A DNA stretch of 64,000 nt from the NCBI GenBank assembly GCA_051453625.1, contig JBOZIK010000001.1:267245085-267309084 (forward strand), read 5' to 3'. A program made the position numbers and the translations under genes. Origin of the DNA: Welwitschia mirabilis. Taxonomy: Eukaryota > Gnetophyta > Gnetopsida > Welwitschiales. Under the pieces are notes generated by a model. That model saw only the letters and a list, made by a program, of their open reading frames with translations, was not told the DNA's origin and did no database searches. Of the stretch, positions 45,101 through 58,989 are shown piece after piece. Each line of letters opens with the position of its first letter. Positions within the stretch are counted from its first letter, which is position 1.

Positions 45101-46590
45101 TATTGTATTCTTTATTACATTATACTTTCATTGTTATTTTATTTCATATTATTAAATTTTCTTTTTTTTAAAGTTAAAGAAGAACCTGAAAATTTACATC
45201 ACAACTAATTGTTAAGTTCACTTACTTTGAAGACCTCATTACAAAAATTTTTTCTATTATTATAAGAAAAAAAGATCTAAAAAGTATTATTGATGGTAAA
45301 ATCCAAGTTAGAGAAAAGAACCTATAATGTTTAAAAATCTAAGAAATGATCTAATGATTAGTTATTTACATTATATTTTAACATGTTCAAAGAAAATAAT
45401 CAATAAACCTTTCTATTTATCAACATTTTGTTTTGTTTGGCATTATCATGTTTATGCATTTAGCCTTATCATATTTTATATAAGTAAAGGGATGATTGAT
45501 TAAGCAAATATATTTAAAAAGTGAATTAGAAGAGTTATATACCATAAATTTGATAGAATTCTATTTTGTTTCATGTCTAGATAGCAATCATTTTATATTG
45601 GTTGTAGTTTCATATCAAAATAAAACTATTAGATACTTTGATTTACTTTGAAAGTTTGAGTATTAAAAATGCCATTCATTTAATTAAGTCATAAACATCC
45701 TAAGCACTAGAGCTAAAATCACAAACACTGATTTTCTAAGTATTGAATAGGAAAAATATTATGAGCGAAAAACCATTGCAAGAGAATGATCATGATTATC
45801 GACCATTTATTTTACATCATATTAATATACTTTTGAGAAAAATGAAATTAAAATATTTATAAATGAAAATATTTATAGATTTAGGTATCAAATCCTCATG
45901 TAAATTTTAGACATGCTTTGGAGACTCATTATTGGAAAAAACTTGATATAAGTTTAAGCATTATCTAATTCCTAATAGGTTATTATTCAATACAAGGTTT
46001 AGTCTAATAAGAAAATAATTGTTTAATCATCATTTGTAACTTTTTTCATGTAATAATATATTGTGGATGATGAATGTTAAGTATACTTCGGACATCCATT
46101 TTAAAATTTTAATAGATTCAAATTTTACATATAATAAGATAAAAGATTATGATTTCATACCACATTAAAATATATATACTTTTTAAATTTAAAATTTAAT
46201 TTTAAATAACTTTAATATTTTATTAAATATTTAATTAACATTTAAGAAAATTAAATATATACAAATATGAATAATTTAAAATTTTTATCTATAACGTCTA
46301 TATCTAATATGCACTTATAAAATTAATTTAGTACTCTTGATTAAGAGATAACTATGCAAAAGATTTGAGAGCTTAATTTTTTCAAATATCAATTATAATA
46401 AAAAATATAAAAAAAATATTAAAGGAAAATGGCATACCATATGTATTTTAAGATCACAAACATAGTAAAAATAAAATATTCTATTTATTTTAAATGGTTT
46501 TGAGAAAAATGTTATATAAAAGAGGTATTTTAAATGGAAAACATAATTAAAATTTAATTTTTTTGTTATTTTCAATGTTTCATTAGTAAA
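42190..46590. other. AT-rich DNA without a recognised gene
   Basis: Between about 42,900 and 43,130 one plus-strand frame, shifted once, gives FIKEIRSHVDVFTLDIHDVH and LLSKIDNGL, then YKSILDKESETNLRSYNEVK. The composition looks protein-like, but I cannot assign a family. The rest has dense stops and no repeat that I could define. Confidence 0.35.
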
Positions 46591-46599
46591 ATTGCTAAA

Positions 46600-47430
46600 T
46601 TTAATGACTATAATAGTTAATTTATAGCTATAGTAGTTAAAATATCATTTGAACCATAAAATTTCTACATCTAATTTGAATTTATTATGTTATAAATGTA
46701 GCATTTTTTACTGCAAAATGTTAACTAGTGGAAGATTTAAATATAATAAATATGACGAATGTTTTAGTGAGTAATAAGATAAATAACTAACATGATCATT
46801 ACCATTTCCTATAAAACTAAAATGTACAACATTTAAGACATCTTCCATGTAAATCTACATATATAATGTCTATCTTTACTAGGAATGTATTAGAACGAAA
46901 CCTATTGTCATGCATCTTATAAATTTTAAGGTAGGTAAAAAATGTATACTATTATTTTTTATAAAACTAAATTGCATAAATCTATAGATATTTTTCATGT
47001 AAATGTACATACATAACATTCAAATTCAATATAAGCATGTTTTAAGATAATACATATTTCCATGCATGATAAGGATTTTGAGGTAGACAATTATTGTTTA
47101 CATTACTTAGACACTACCAAAGATATAAAATTCATAGTTATTATGAACATGTTTGAAAGAAAACCACAATGAGATGGACCCAAAGTTCTAAGATATATGA
47201 CTACGATATGCATATCTATATCTTACAGCACTAAAATGCATAAAATTTGTAGATGTGTTTGACATAGATCTATGAATATGAAACTTTAATTTCATGAATG
47301 TATTTGAATGTAAGTTCTTATAATATAATCATAAAACAAATTACATAAATATTACTCCTTTCATAAAGGGGTTTGAAGGTAAACAACTATCATGTCTAAA
47401 TGAAATTTAACATTACATTATGAAACATAT
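46600..47430. repeat. Degenerate satellite, unit about 150 bp, four to five copies
   Basis: TATAAAACTAAA at 46,810 and 46,960 starts two clearly alignable units (CATGTAAATCTACATATATAA against CATGTAAATGTACATACATAA; then GGTAGGTAAAAAATGTATAC against GGTAGACAATTATTGTTTAC). Weaker copies begin near 47,112 and 47,228, and another lies before 46,800. There are no gaps inside. Confidence 0.55.
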
Positions 47431-48940
47431 CATAGATTATATTATGAAATCGAAAAATGAAAAATTTTTATTATGTCTATAGAGACCTATAGGATCTATG
47501 GAATCGAAAAGATGTAAAAGAGATTTTTTTTTGGCCATGACATCAATAAAATATTATACTCTGATTTTCTCTGTTAATGAACATATTTCACTTTTACTTT
47601 AGCTTTGTCTTTTATAAGTTAATCTACATGAATGAAAGCAAGTTTCCCATTCAAATTTTGTGAGCATGTGATAGTATTACATCTGGATCTAATATTATTA
47701 AAGTGGTGTTCTAATCTTAGAAAGAATGAGATATTGAAGATTCTTTTACATGGTAAAATAGAGTTTGTCCATTTTATAATGAACTTTTACAAGTTAAAAG
47801 AAAGGACTTCAATGTGAGAATTCATCTTTTCTTAGTTTTATTTCTCTTAGACTTTCTATTATTTATTATTAAAGAACTCCTATGTGGGTTTCTTGTTAAG
47901 ACATAACTTAAGGGGTTTACATGAAAACCATGTGAAATTTGAGCATAAGAATGGATATATATAGCTACTTAAAGAATTTTTTCCTAATGATTTAATTTAT
48001 TAAAATTTAAACTATATCATTTGGTAGAGATAGTAATCACTTTATAGATATAATGGAAAAGTTTATCTCTAAACAAAGAGAATTCAAGATTTTTCTTCTA
48101 GAGTAGTATTACTTTTTAAGAGTTTTTTAATCTCAGAATTGAAGTTTGATCTATTATTAAAAATAAATAGAATCCCAACTTTCAATCCTATAAAAATATT
48201 CTTTTTATAGAGGGTATAAAAATTATCAAGAATGAATTATCTATAAATAAGAAAGGATTTTCTTTAAGTGTTAATTTGAGTAATCATCAATGATTGATCA
48301 TCATAGATAGAAAAGAGTTCATTTTATAGTGAATCAAGTCTATTTTATGAATATATTAAATTTTATTAATAGAACTATAATATATTTTCAATTAAAGCTC
48401 CATGATATCTTATCAAATTTGACTTTTATAGTATACCTAGATATTCTTTAAAATAAAATGTAGCTATGAATGCTATTCTATTAAAAGGGATGAAATCAAC
48501 TTTATGCAAGTCTCTAACTATCCTAAAAATAGAAGACAATAATTGTAGTATGTTATTAGCTAATTTACCTTAATGTTTAATAAATTAAATAATATCAATA
48601 TACATCAAATTATATTTTTCATTTATTATGATTTAATTACAATTATTTTATGTTCACTTATAAATGCAATATATCAAATATTTAGTTAAGTATATCATTA
48701 TTTAATATTAACATTTTACCCTGAAAACTAATATGAGAAAGCTTATTCACCCTAAATCTATTGACAAATGGGTTTTGTCTTTTTCTCTCTTTCTCTCTTC
48801 CTTGTAATCATGAAGCTTTTGTATGTGTTTGTGTGTTTTTGTATGTGTGCACTTAATTTTCCACATTATATGCAAGATAATAAAACATCAAATGTCAAAA
48901 TATAAGTTTTATATAATGATAAATTAAAAAAATGAGAATG
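47430..48940. other. AT-rich DNA, nothing recognised
   Basis: A 61-codon open stretch at 47,632-47,817 (plus strand) has no motif that I recognise. A CT-rich then TG-rich low-complexity patch lies at about 48,778-48,850. Confidence 0.4.
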
Positions 48941-48942
48941 TA

Positions 48943-49054
48943 AGGCAATGTTATCAAATAATGCAAAATTGAAATATTTATTTGTAAAGGAAGATCTGAG
49001 GCAACGTTATCAAATAATGCAAAATTGAAATATTTATTTCTAAAGGAAGATCTG
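48943..49054. repeat. Two nearly identical 56-bp tandem units
   Basis: AGGCAATGTTATCAAATAAT starts the first unit, and the second starts at 48,999 with AGGCAACGTTATCAAATAAT. Only a few bases differ, so this is younger than the other repeats here. A similar doubling of a ~28-base word follows at about 49,353-49,408. Confidence 0.8.
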
Positions 49055-49409
49055 AGGAACTTCTAGAAATCCATTCATTCCTAAATGTTATCCTTATTTT
49101 TATAATAATCCTATTTCTTATGAAGACCTAGTGGAGTTTACTTTACTTATATTATCACTATCACTTTTTTTTAATTTTTTTCATCATTATGTTTTCTATA
49201 AAAATATTTTTTTTCTATATCCATGTTACTATTTAGCTACTTTTCTTTTTTGTAAAAGAAAATAAATTGCTAAGACACAAAGCCATTATAACATATATTT
49301 AATGCTTTATATTAGCTTTGAAGTAAAAGTAGTGTAATGAAGATAGTAAACGTATTGTTTTACATATTAGTAAGCATAGTATTGTTTTATATATTAGTAA
49401 GCATAGTTA

Positions 49410-52400
49410 CACTACTTTATGTGGGGTGCATAATGATTACCAATCTATAATGATGGTTACCATGACATTATAACACTGATTTAATTTACATAAAGCTAAA
49501 GACTTTCTTTTAAGTTCTTATTTCATGCTGCATTTAAAATCACAAAAATTCTTTTTAAAGTCCAACCTGCTTTTCCCATTTCCCTAATCTATCATGAAAT
49601 TTGTCATTAAGTTTTCCTTATTTTCATATGTAAGTCTTAATTTTATGGTATTATCTTAAGTGTTTTCTTTCTAAAAGTTAAGAAATTTAGTTTTTAGATT
49701 AATATTTTAAATTCATATTTCTTTCTCTCTCACACATTATGACAAAGGAGTTTGTTTTCTAGTTTGGGAATATTAAGTATGTAACCTTAATTTTAAAAAA
49801 GAAAATAAGAAGGAGGCTTTTAAATTGTTAAAAAATTCATTTTTCATTAGTAATGTCAAAATAATTAATTGTTAAACAATAATAAAGTTTATAAAAAAGG
49901 AAATCATCTAAGAACATTTGAAATGTTAACTTTATGTTTATTTTCATTTAGTGGAATAAAATTCCCTTCTAAAACTTTTAGCACTCTAACTAATTAAAAT
50001 AGGCATTTAAGATTAAATATGAGTTATTAGACCAAACCTTTAATAATTTAATAAGGAATTAACATCAATATAGACCTTCTCATCTAATGTTCGAATCTGA
50101 AAAATAACATGTTGAAGAATAACTTCCTTTCTTTAAAGTAAATATAATCACTAAATATGAAACCTTTATGCTTAAAAATAATGTCATATCCTTAATTTCA
50201 TATAAAACTAAGGACAACAAGTGTGAATGAAAGTTTATAAAAACTTCATAAGAGGCTAAATATTATGAATATCTTCTAATAAGACTTCTATTCACTGTGG
50301 CTAAATTAATAAGGGGCATGATAAATTAACATCTAAGTATTATAAGCAAATTTATAGAGATAAAAGACATAATAAACGTCTTTTTGCATTGAGTAAGGCA
50401 AAAACCTTAGTTTGCAAATTCCATGAATATCAAATGATTTCTAATAGGTATATCTTGATGAAGTTTTACCAAAAAAGTGCTTAAACTTTGGTAGACAGTT
50501 ACCAAAGATTTGCGAAATGACAAAGTCAACTACCTTTTGTATTATTATCACATCATTTTTTATTACATATATAAGTAACCTTCCTTTCTATTATCTTCAA
50601 TGAGTAAATTTTTTTTCCATCAATAAAGAGTAAAAATTATCAAGCCAAGAAATCTTTTCAATTATAGTACAATTTTGCTAAAAAGTAGTGATACTAATAT
50701 TAATGAATTGTATAATTGTTTAAAATTGGAATACATTATTATTTAAAATAATAAAGAGTATAAAAATTTTATTATAATATCCATTAAAAATTCATGTGAT
50801 GATAAATCAAAGAAATCATGCCTTTTAAAACCATTTAATTCTAAGGTTACAATGTTACAACTCATTGGGATATTCATCCAAAGATAGCCATAGATTACTT
50901 ATTCTTCGTAAACAAGTCTTAATTAATCATTAAGTTTCTTTTGTTTATTAGATGATGAACTATTGTTCAAGGTTTACATTAAGAATCAATAATTTTGTTT
51001 AAATTGAAATAGATTCTAATTAATTAAATTAAATTGCATAAAAATTATGATTTCTAAGATAAGTCACTTTCAAATGCAAAGTGAATAGATATTTATAGGT
51101 ATTTAAACAAAAAAAGTAGTAAATAATTTATTAATAAGTTAAGTACTTTTCTTTTAAAGAATAGTCCATTAAACTAAGTTCATATTTTCTTAAGTAAGGT
51201 ACAAGTGATTATAATTTAATTTTTATAATTTTTGCTCTTTTGTGAATTAATTATTTTGAGACCATAAATAACATGTTTAGTATTCATGATTCAATAGCTA
51301 ATATTTGGTCCTACTTATTATTGAAGTTTTATCAAAAATTAATGATTCTTCATATTTAATTTATAGATCATATTAGGCTTTTTAACTTTTAGTCAAAGGC
51401 ATAAATTATAAGAATATTAATGTCCTAATCACATCGATGGAACTATGGACATTCTAAATTATTATGTGTCTTACAAAATCTAAACTAAATATTAACTATG
51501 AAGTAATAAATTCAAATTAACAAAGACTGAAAAAGCTAATAAAACTTTTTTAAAAAAAACTTCCAAAAGGGTTAACTTCTTAATCTTAATAATTAACCCA
51601 TATTATGCTAACTAATCTTAATGTATCAAATATGTAAAATTAAATATAAAACCTAACCTTAAGGCTATAAAATCACAACCTATCCTAAGGGTTACATGAT
51701 CATCCATTCATCCATTAATCCAGATATTCACTTGAGTATTGTATGATTCATTTACCATTTGCAGTTATTTGTTATTTTTCCTTATTTTTTATTTATTTCA
51801 TTCTAGATTTCATGAATATAATAAGGATTTATCTCATCATAAAGCTAAGTATCTTCTAATAGCATTGTTAATAATGCGGAAGCATAATTTCTTACATGGT
51901 AACAAAGTGTTGATCTTCTTATTTAAAAGGAAGGATGTGATTTTGGAATTATAGAATATATATATTTATATGACATCAAAGTTATTTTAAATTTCTTTTT
52001 AGCTACTTATAGGTTTACAAAATGTGTATGAAATTTTCAAATTATACATGCATTAATGAACTCTCCACATCGTCCCTTAGAATTTTGATCTTACTGTGTA
52101 AACCAAAAAAAAGATATTTATAAAATTCAAAAGTGACTTATAATAAGATTCAAAGACAAGTATGAAAAAATCATAAAAATAATGACAGACAAACTTGTAA
52201 CCAAGGGGGAAAAATTATTTTATTTACTATAGAAACAAATATCATATTATATGAACTCAAATATTAATGATTAAAAAGAAATGATATGATACTAAATGTT
52301 AGAATGCTAGATTAGCTATTAATAAGGTAGCATCATTGGAAAAGAAGGATGAAAAAATAATCATATGAAAGATCAATAAGAAATAAGAATAGATTCTTAA

Positions 52401-54240
52401 TTGTAACTTAATAAGAATAATTTATGTGCATGATTAAACAAGAATAGAGAAATTTTTAGGATTTATTGCATTGTAGAGGATTAGAAGAATAATTTTTCCT
52501 TTATATAAATTCAAATATTTATGAAAGCTATTTACATATAAAGAATATTCAATTCACACAACTATTTCTTATAACCTTGTTTAGCTAATTCTTATGGAGG
52601 TTAAGAAGGTTATTAATTGATTAGATACATGTAGAATAATGAATGTAAATTTGTTACATTTAAAACTTCTAAAATGGGGAGGAAATACTACTTTTTAAAG
52701 GATTTGTATATTTCCAAATAAAGCTTTACATAAAGACTTAAATAAAATATGGGTAACTAGTAAGCCCTATTTTGAGTTTTAAAAAAATGAATAGAACAAA
52801 CTATCAAAGTTTTGTTATTAGTAGCAACATGTTCTCTAAATTATTAGACATTATTTTATGAAGGAAAAATTAGTAAATGGACAGAGCATAATAGGATAAG
52901 AGCTATATCACAAGTATGATTTCAATAGAATAATTTCACCATTAGTCATTTCATTCCTCTTAAATATTACATTAACCTAATAGAAAACCTTTCATTCACT
53001 TTTTGAATTCTTACAAATCACATAATTCTAGGATAATAATTAAAATTTTGTAATGACTAGTGAAGCTTGATAATTCTTTTCATCTAATTTTAGTAATTCA
53101 CAAGTTATATGAAGAGTTGTTATTGAAATTAAACATAGTAAATTACATAATTTTATTAATTTATATGGAAATTAAATTAAAGTAAGGCTAATTACTTTCT
53201 TTTCTCCATTATAAAGGTAGCTATAAAATGTGTCTGTGGAACATGTAATAAAATTTACATAGTTGACTATTAATTCTCTCCTCTTTATTAATGATACAAC
53301 ATTAATAGCTATATCAAAGATATGTATGTAATACATGTTATTGGTATTGGATGATTTTTGTAGAAATAGTAGTATGAAGATAAACATTGAAAAAACCATA
53401 ATTCTATGTTATGATATTAAGNNNNNNNNNNNNNNNNNNNNNGATTATAATAGACTAGTTCAATCTTGACAGCCCAGTTGAAATATTAGTTCTCATTAAT
53501 ATTTATCTCTTTTTTGCTCTCAAAAATACAATTGAAATAAATATGTTTAGGAAATAATTTTAGAAGGAGATTTTCCATGAGCTATGAACTTGGAAAATAA
53601 CTAAATAGTTGTTTCAAATAGTTATTAAGTTAGTGATAATTAGGACAAAAGCTATAGAGAGAGATAGGAGGAATTCTAAACACGTTATGTATAGCCTTAA
53701 AATAATTAGTTTACTAAAGTTTAAAGAGGAAAAAGTATAAAAATTAAACTTAATGAATTGTACTCTATTATTTAACAAAAAGGATGAGCTTGGTTAATGG
53801 ACTATTTTTTGTAATAAAAGTGCTTATTTTCTAAATGAATTCTTTACAACTATTTTTTTTAATTAAAGTACCATTAAATATTTTTCATTTTATGTCTAAA
53901 AATTAATCATCTTAAGCATCATAGTTTTGGAAAAAATTTTAATTTAATTATTATATTTTATTTTTTTCAAGATAAGAATTAATGACTCTTATGTATTAAA
54001 AAAAATGTTTAGAAAGATTTTCATTTGATTTGCAATTAGATCTACATTTTTCATCATTAATGTACTTATATTTATTTTCACTACAATAATCCATTTTGAC
54101 TTTTTGGGTTATTAATTTATTTGAGTTTGGATTACTTTAATATTTTATTAGAGTTTCATTAGTATAGATGATTAATGCATTAGCTCTATGATATTTTTCA
54201 TGCTTTTAATTCTTCGCATTGTATTGTCAAATAATCTAAC
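49410..54240. other. AT-rich DNA, nothing recognised
   Basis: No open frame longer than about 75 codons and no family motif is seen on either strand. A 21-N gap lies at 53422-53442. Confidence 0.45.
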
Positions 54241-54910
54241 TTTAAATAATATCGATATTATTTTAGTATTATAACATTTTTTTATTTTCATTTACAACAT
54301 TTGAGATTTATAATAAATGATTTATCATTTACCAATAAAGGGCTCATTACTAAGTGATCTATCAATTTAGGTTAAGAAAATAGTAGTGGTCTTGTAGTTT
54401 TCTTTACTGAGGCCTACTTAGTAAGTAATAATTTCTAATGCTTAGAAATAGTTTTCATTTTTTCATCAAGTTTTTAAAATGTATTTTAATTTCTGATTGA
54501 TTATTTTTTTATCCTTAATGAATAATTTCAAGATCTTAANNNNNNNNNNNNNNNNNNNNNNNNNNNNNNNNNNNNNNNNNNNNNNNNNNNNNNNNNNNNN
54601 NNNNNNNNNNNNNNNNNNNNNNNNNNNNNNNNNNNNNNNTTTAGTATGTAACATTTTTTTATTTTCATTTACAACATTTGAGATTTATAGTAAATAATTT
54701 ATCATTTACCAATAAAAGGCTTATTACTAAGTGATATATCAATTTAGATTAAGAAAATAGTCGTGGTCTTGTAGTTTTCTTTACTGAGGCCTGCTTAGTA
54801 AGTAATAATTTCTAATGCTTAGAAATAGTTTTCATTTTTTCATCAATTTTTTTAAATGTATTTTAATTTCTCATTGATTTTTTTTTGTCCTTAATGAATA
54901 ATTTCAAGAT
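54240..54910. repeat. Near-identical copies flanking a 100-N gap
   Basis: Bases about 54,265-54,539 recur at 54,640-54,915 with a few substitutions. The second copy continues past the word ATTTCAAGATCTTAA where the first stops. On the minus strand both keep a Lys-rich frame (ILKLFIKDKK), which I do not recognise. Confidence 0.7.
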
Positions 54911-54914
54911 CTTA

Positions 54915-57370
54915 AGTTCCCTTGTTATTCTTGTGGAAAAATGATAATTAGGATTGCTTTTACTATAATTAATAATTCTATCTTCTATTTTAAGGCTATT
55001 ATCCTCTTCATTAATATCTACTATCCTCTTCATTAATATCTAGGACTATTTGTAAACATATTTTTGAATATCATTTATTAAGTCATAGTAAGTTTTTAAC
55101 AAAATTCTCAGCAACTACAATTGATACTTTTACTTTTATAAAGAATATTTTATTAGAATTTTTGATTGTCTTTTTTATATTTTCTATTATTTGAAACATT
55201 ACAAAAACTTCATTTTTTTGGGATAAGAAGCATATCATGTAGGAGCACTTTTATAGAACATTCATCTCACACAGTTACTTTAGATCTTTCATTTATTTAA
55301 TTTTATTCTTCCTCGTTTATGCTATCATTTGTAATATAGAAGATATGATTTTAATTAATTTTCTATTTTTCTCTCATGTTCCTCTATATGATATTTATGT
55401 TCTACTAATAAATAAATCATGTTGGTATTGCATATAGTTTTAATTTTTTAAATTGTTTTATTGGGTGTCTTATTCAAATTTTCATAATTTTGTAATTTTA
55501 TTATTAATATTTTCCATTACATTCATTCTTAAATCAATTGATATCATTATCCTAGCTATCTATGTCACATGATTTTTTAACATCTTTTAATACTTAAACT
55601 CTTACTTTTTTGTCTTTTATTATGTATAGCTATTTTCTATTAGAAGTATATCATGGAAAATCTTATACTAATCTTGGCATCTTATGCATCATTGGATTGT
55701 GCCTTTAATAGTTAACTTTATAAAGCGTTTTAATGAAGAACAACCCTGTATTAAACCATTTATCCATGAATTTGATAAGCATTACTTTAAGCATTCCTTT
55801 AAACTAGTAAAATCTTAACTTCTTAAATCCAAGTTAATAATTACCTTGAGATTTCTCTCATAGATATAACCATATTAGACAAAGATAAAGATAGAGTTCA
55901 GCGATTTCTCTATATATATCCTTAAAAGTTCTTAGTAACTCCTTCTTATATGGTCTTGCCTTCTCACATAAATGATTTTAAAATTTGATTTTAAAATTTG
56001 ACCTATTACTATCAATATTTTTCTAAATTTTATGAACTTGATTCAAAAAATTCACATAAACATCTTTATGAGCTTTAAGATATCATGTCAATCTCTCGTT
56101 ATTATTATCATCATCAAAGAAAAAGCAAAAGCTTTACCACATTTTTTGAAATATATGTCAATCAGATCATAAGGTAATATATACCATGATCTTTTAAAGA
56201 AATACTTTCCTACATACAAATCTAATGATTTGAGATACAAAATTGTATATTTCATACAACAAGAAAATAAATATTTATATAAATAATCTTTTTTTAAAGG
56301 ATTTATTAACAGAATGTCCACAACATTACTTTAAAGCATAAAAAAGTATGAGCTTTTCCATAAGTTTTAATAACAATAATCAAGGAACTGGTTGAAATAA
56401 ATGAGTGAAGTAACTTTCACATCTAAAGAAGCTAAAGAAGATTAATATAAATTAGAATACATATCTATGAGTTCTAAAAATTAAAAAAGTCCATATAGAG
56501 CTAAAGAGTTATCTAAGAAAACTTAAGGATCTAATAAAGCTATAGGCATATGTATCTACAAACTCAATAGTAAGTTTGATATGAGTAAAAGACTTGATGT
56601 TTGGCAAATTCTTAGAATAACTTAAAACATCTAAATAACATAAGCCTTGTGGAGTTTTGTTTTGTGTCATTTGTATATTATAAATATGAAATTACTAATT
56701 TCCCTTCTATTCATATCTACTAAGATGTATTAGCTAAATAAGTGAATATTTTTAAAGCTAGAGACCCTATTCTAATGAATAACAGTTTTCCTTTTCCTTT
56801 ATAAACACATAGAATTTGAGATAGAGCAATCAACCTAGATTTTTTTAGTAGAACTAAATAAAATAAAGCATTTTATTCATATAAGTTTTATAAATCTCAA
56901 AGTAAGCNNNNNNNNNNNNNNNTTAAACTCAGGTACGTTAACATATTTTCAAGTCTATGTGTATCATATTTGTAATTAATATATTACTAATCATGTTTAT
57001 TTTTTAATTACTAAAATTCTTATTAAAAAGAAATGATTTTTGTTGTTTTATCTATAGGACATCCCAAGCTGCCTATAGTTCATTAGAGGTAAACTAGCTA
57101 AAGACATTGATAGTACTATCTAAATGATTGGTCGCTAGCGTTATGGAGTAAATTTGGTTTTATAAAGTAAGATAAGATAATGAAATGCTAGGAAAATAGA
57201 TTAACCTTATAATCTAGTGGTAAATCAATTAATAAATATTAAGGACTACATACCTATATCCTACTACCAAAGAAGATCTGTCATTATACATTTTTTGGTA
57301 ATAAATATATACTAATGAATAACCTAAAGTAGCATATCTCAAGGAATAAATATTCTTCATCCATCATCTT
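54915..57370. other. AT-rich DNA; right part probably a decayed copia LTR
   Basis: A 24-base word (TATCCTCTTCATTAATATCT) is doubled at about 55,000-55,045. Minus-strand 56,088-56,321 is open but has no recognised motif. Bases before 57,370 should include the LTR that belongs to the primer-binding site at 57,377; its left end is not definable because no second LTR is seen. A 15-N gap lies at 56908-56922. Confidence 0.35.
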
Positions 57371-57376
57371 TTATCT

Positions 57377-57400
57377 TTGATTGATACTAGAGCTTAAATT
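57377..57400 (+). other. Primer-binding site of a second plus-strand LTR element
   Basis: ATTGATACTAGAGCTTAAAT resembles the initiator-Met site TTGGTATCAGAGCTTAGGT with G-to-A drift. It is preceded by ATCCATCATCTTTTATCTTTGA, typical of a pyrimidine-rich copia LTR end. Confidence 0.55.
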
Positions 57401-58639
57401 TCATCATCATTGGAGCACTACTTATCATCATCCATCAGAATTTTACCATTTTACATTCAAATTTTAATTGGCCATGATGAGGGATTTTTTCATCATAAGG
57501 TTCAAATCCTTCTTTCTTCCTCTCTAGGTATGAGGAAATGACTCTTCTATATAGCATATTTTATGCCTTTTCTTAGACCTGTGATTTGGTAATTCTTATA
57601 GTGGTTAAATCATTGATGAATTAAATTTCATCTATAATTGAAATTACTTTACTTCTTTATTTTTTGTTACTTAAGATTACTGGTTATGCATTAGTGTTTT
57701 CTAAAATTTTCTTTATACTTGTTTAATAAAATTAAAACTTCAATGCTTTTTTAAGTTTAGAGAATTAATATTTTAGTAAATGGTATATTTCATGCCATTG
57801 TAGTATTTTTCTATGTTTCGTTGTAAGATCTAATAATTCTATACTTGTACTTTTTTTACATTTAAAATATATAGTAGAATACTTTATTATCTGTCTAGAA
57901 AACCAAGTTTTACTTTGTGGTTTTCACTTAATTTACTATCATTTACATGATAGAGTGCTACATGAATAATTACTTTTTGTAGGAGGAATCATTTAAATAA
58001 TTTTTTTAATTATCTTCCAACCCCTTCTTGATTCAAGCATACCTTTTAAACCTTTAATAATCCTTATAAGCTTTGAAATATATTTGTAGTCGTTATGAGA
58101 TAATGATAAATAGAATTGCTAATAACATAATAAATGCCCTAGTTTCTAATTCAAAATCGTTGGTCATACTTTGTCCATTAGGAAACATCTTTTATAGATC
58201 AAAATCTATTATAAACTTAACATGTAATAAAGATGTTTTTAAATAATTCAACAAAGTCTAATTTACAACAAATAATAAACAAGATTAATAATTAAATGAT
58301 AGAAACTATTCAAAGTTTAAAGTAATAAATAAATCAACTTACTAAATTTACCTCCTACATTTTTTTAATGAATCGAAGAGAAAATAATAACTTAACTAAC
58401 TCATCTAAGGATTAAAGGTAGAGAACATGTAAAAGGCTTAAAAAATATTTCCCTTAGAACTAATATCAATTAAAAAGAAATGTTAAATAAACTATAGCAG
58501 AATATTCTACATATTATCCTAAACCTAGGACAAAAAGAAATGATGAAGACAATGTAGAAAAATGCAAATATGAAGGACTTAATAAAGCTTTGTTTTCTAT
58601 ATTTTTATTAATTAATAATAAGAATAAACTTGAAAAAGA

Positions 58640-58980
58640 ATAATTAAATAAGAAACTTCAACTTAGTACATCTTGATGTGTGTACACTTATGTTGATTAA
58701 AATGTTTAGAGGCAATCATTATTTCCTCGCTTTTGTTAATTATTTTTCTAAGAAATTATGGATAACTTATTTTAGGATAGGTAATAAATATTAAATTCCT
58801 TTTACCAAATGATGTTATCTGCAAGATTAAGACTTTGTACATTGATAATGGTGGGGTGTCTAATGATTAAAATTTCTTTATGAATATTTTTACTAGTAAA
58901 GATTAGAATATTTAACATAGAAGTAATAACTATGAACAAGGCTTTCAAAATAAATAGAACCATTCAGTAGTACTATTTCA
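58640..58980 (+). pseudogene. Ty1/copia integrase core, fragment
   Basis: The plus strand reads LVHLDVCTLM then MFRGNHYFLAFVNYFSKKLW from about 58,663 to 58,761. This matches the copia integrase start LVHSDVCGPM and GG-x-x-YF-[LV]-x-F-[VI]-DD-[FY]-SR-x-x-WVYF. After a stop and frameshift KIKTLYIDNGG (about 58,823-58,855) matches KIK-x-LR-[TS]-DNGGE. The first catalytic Asp (in HSDVCGP) and the Asp of DNGG are visible; the Glu region is lost. It probably belongs with the primer-binding site 1.3 kb upstream. No reverse transcriptase follows, so the element is truncated. Confidence 0.75.
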
Positions 58981-58989
58981 GATATTCTT

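Noticed and set aside
56088-56321. 77-codon minus-strand frame.
   Set aside because: Composition is typical of AT-rich noncoding DNA, with no motif, no neighbours and no repeat partner.
57170-57240. Possible tRNA-like TCTAGTGGTAAAT word near 57,210.
   Set aside because: No second arm or acceptor stem could be paired around it.
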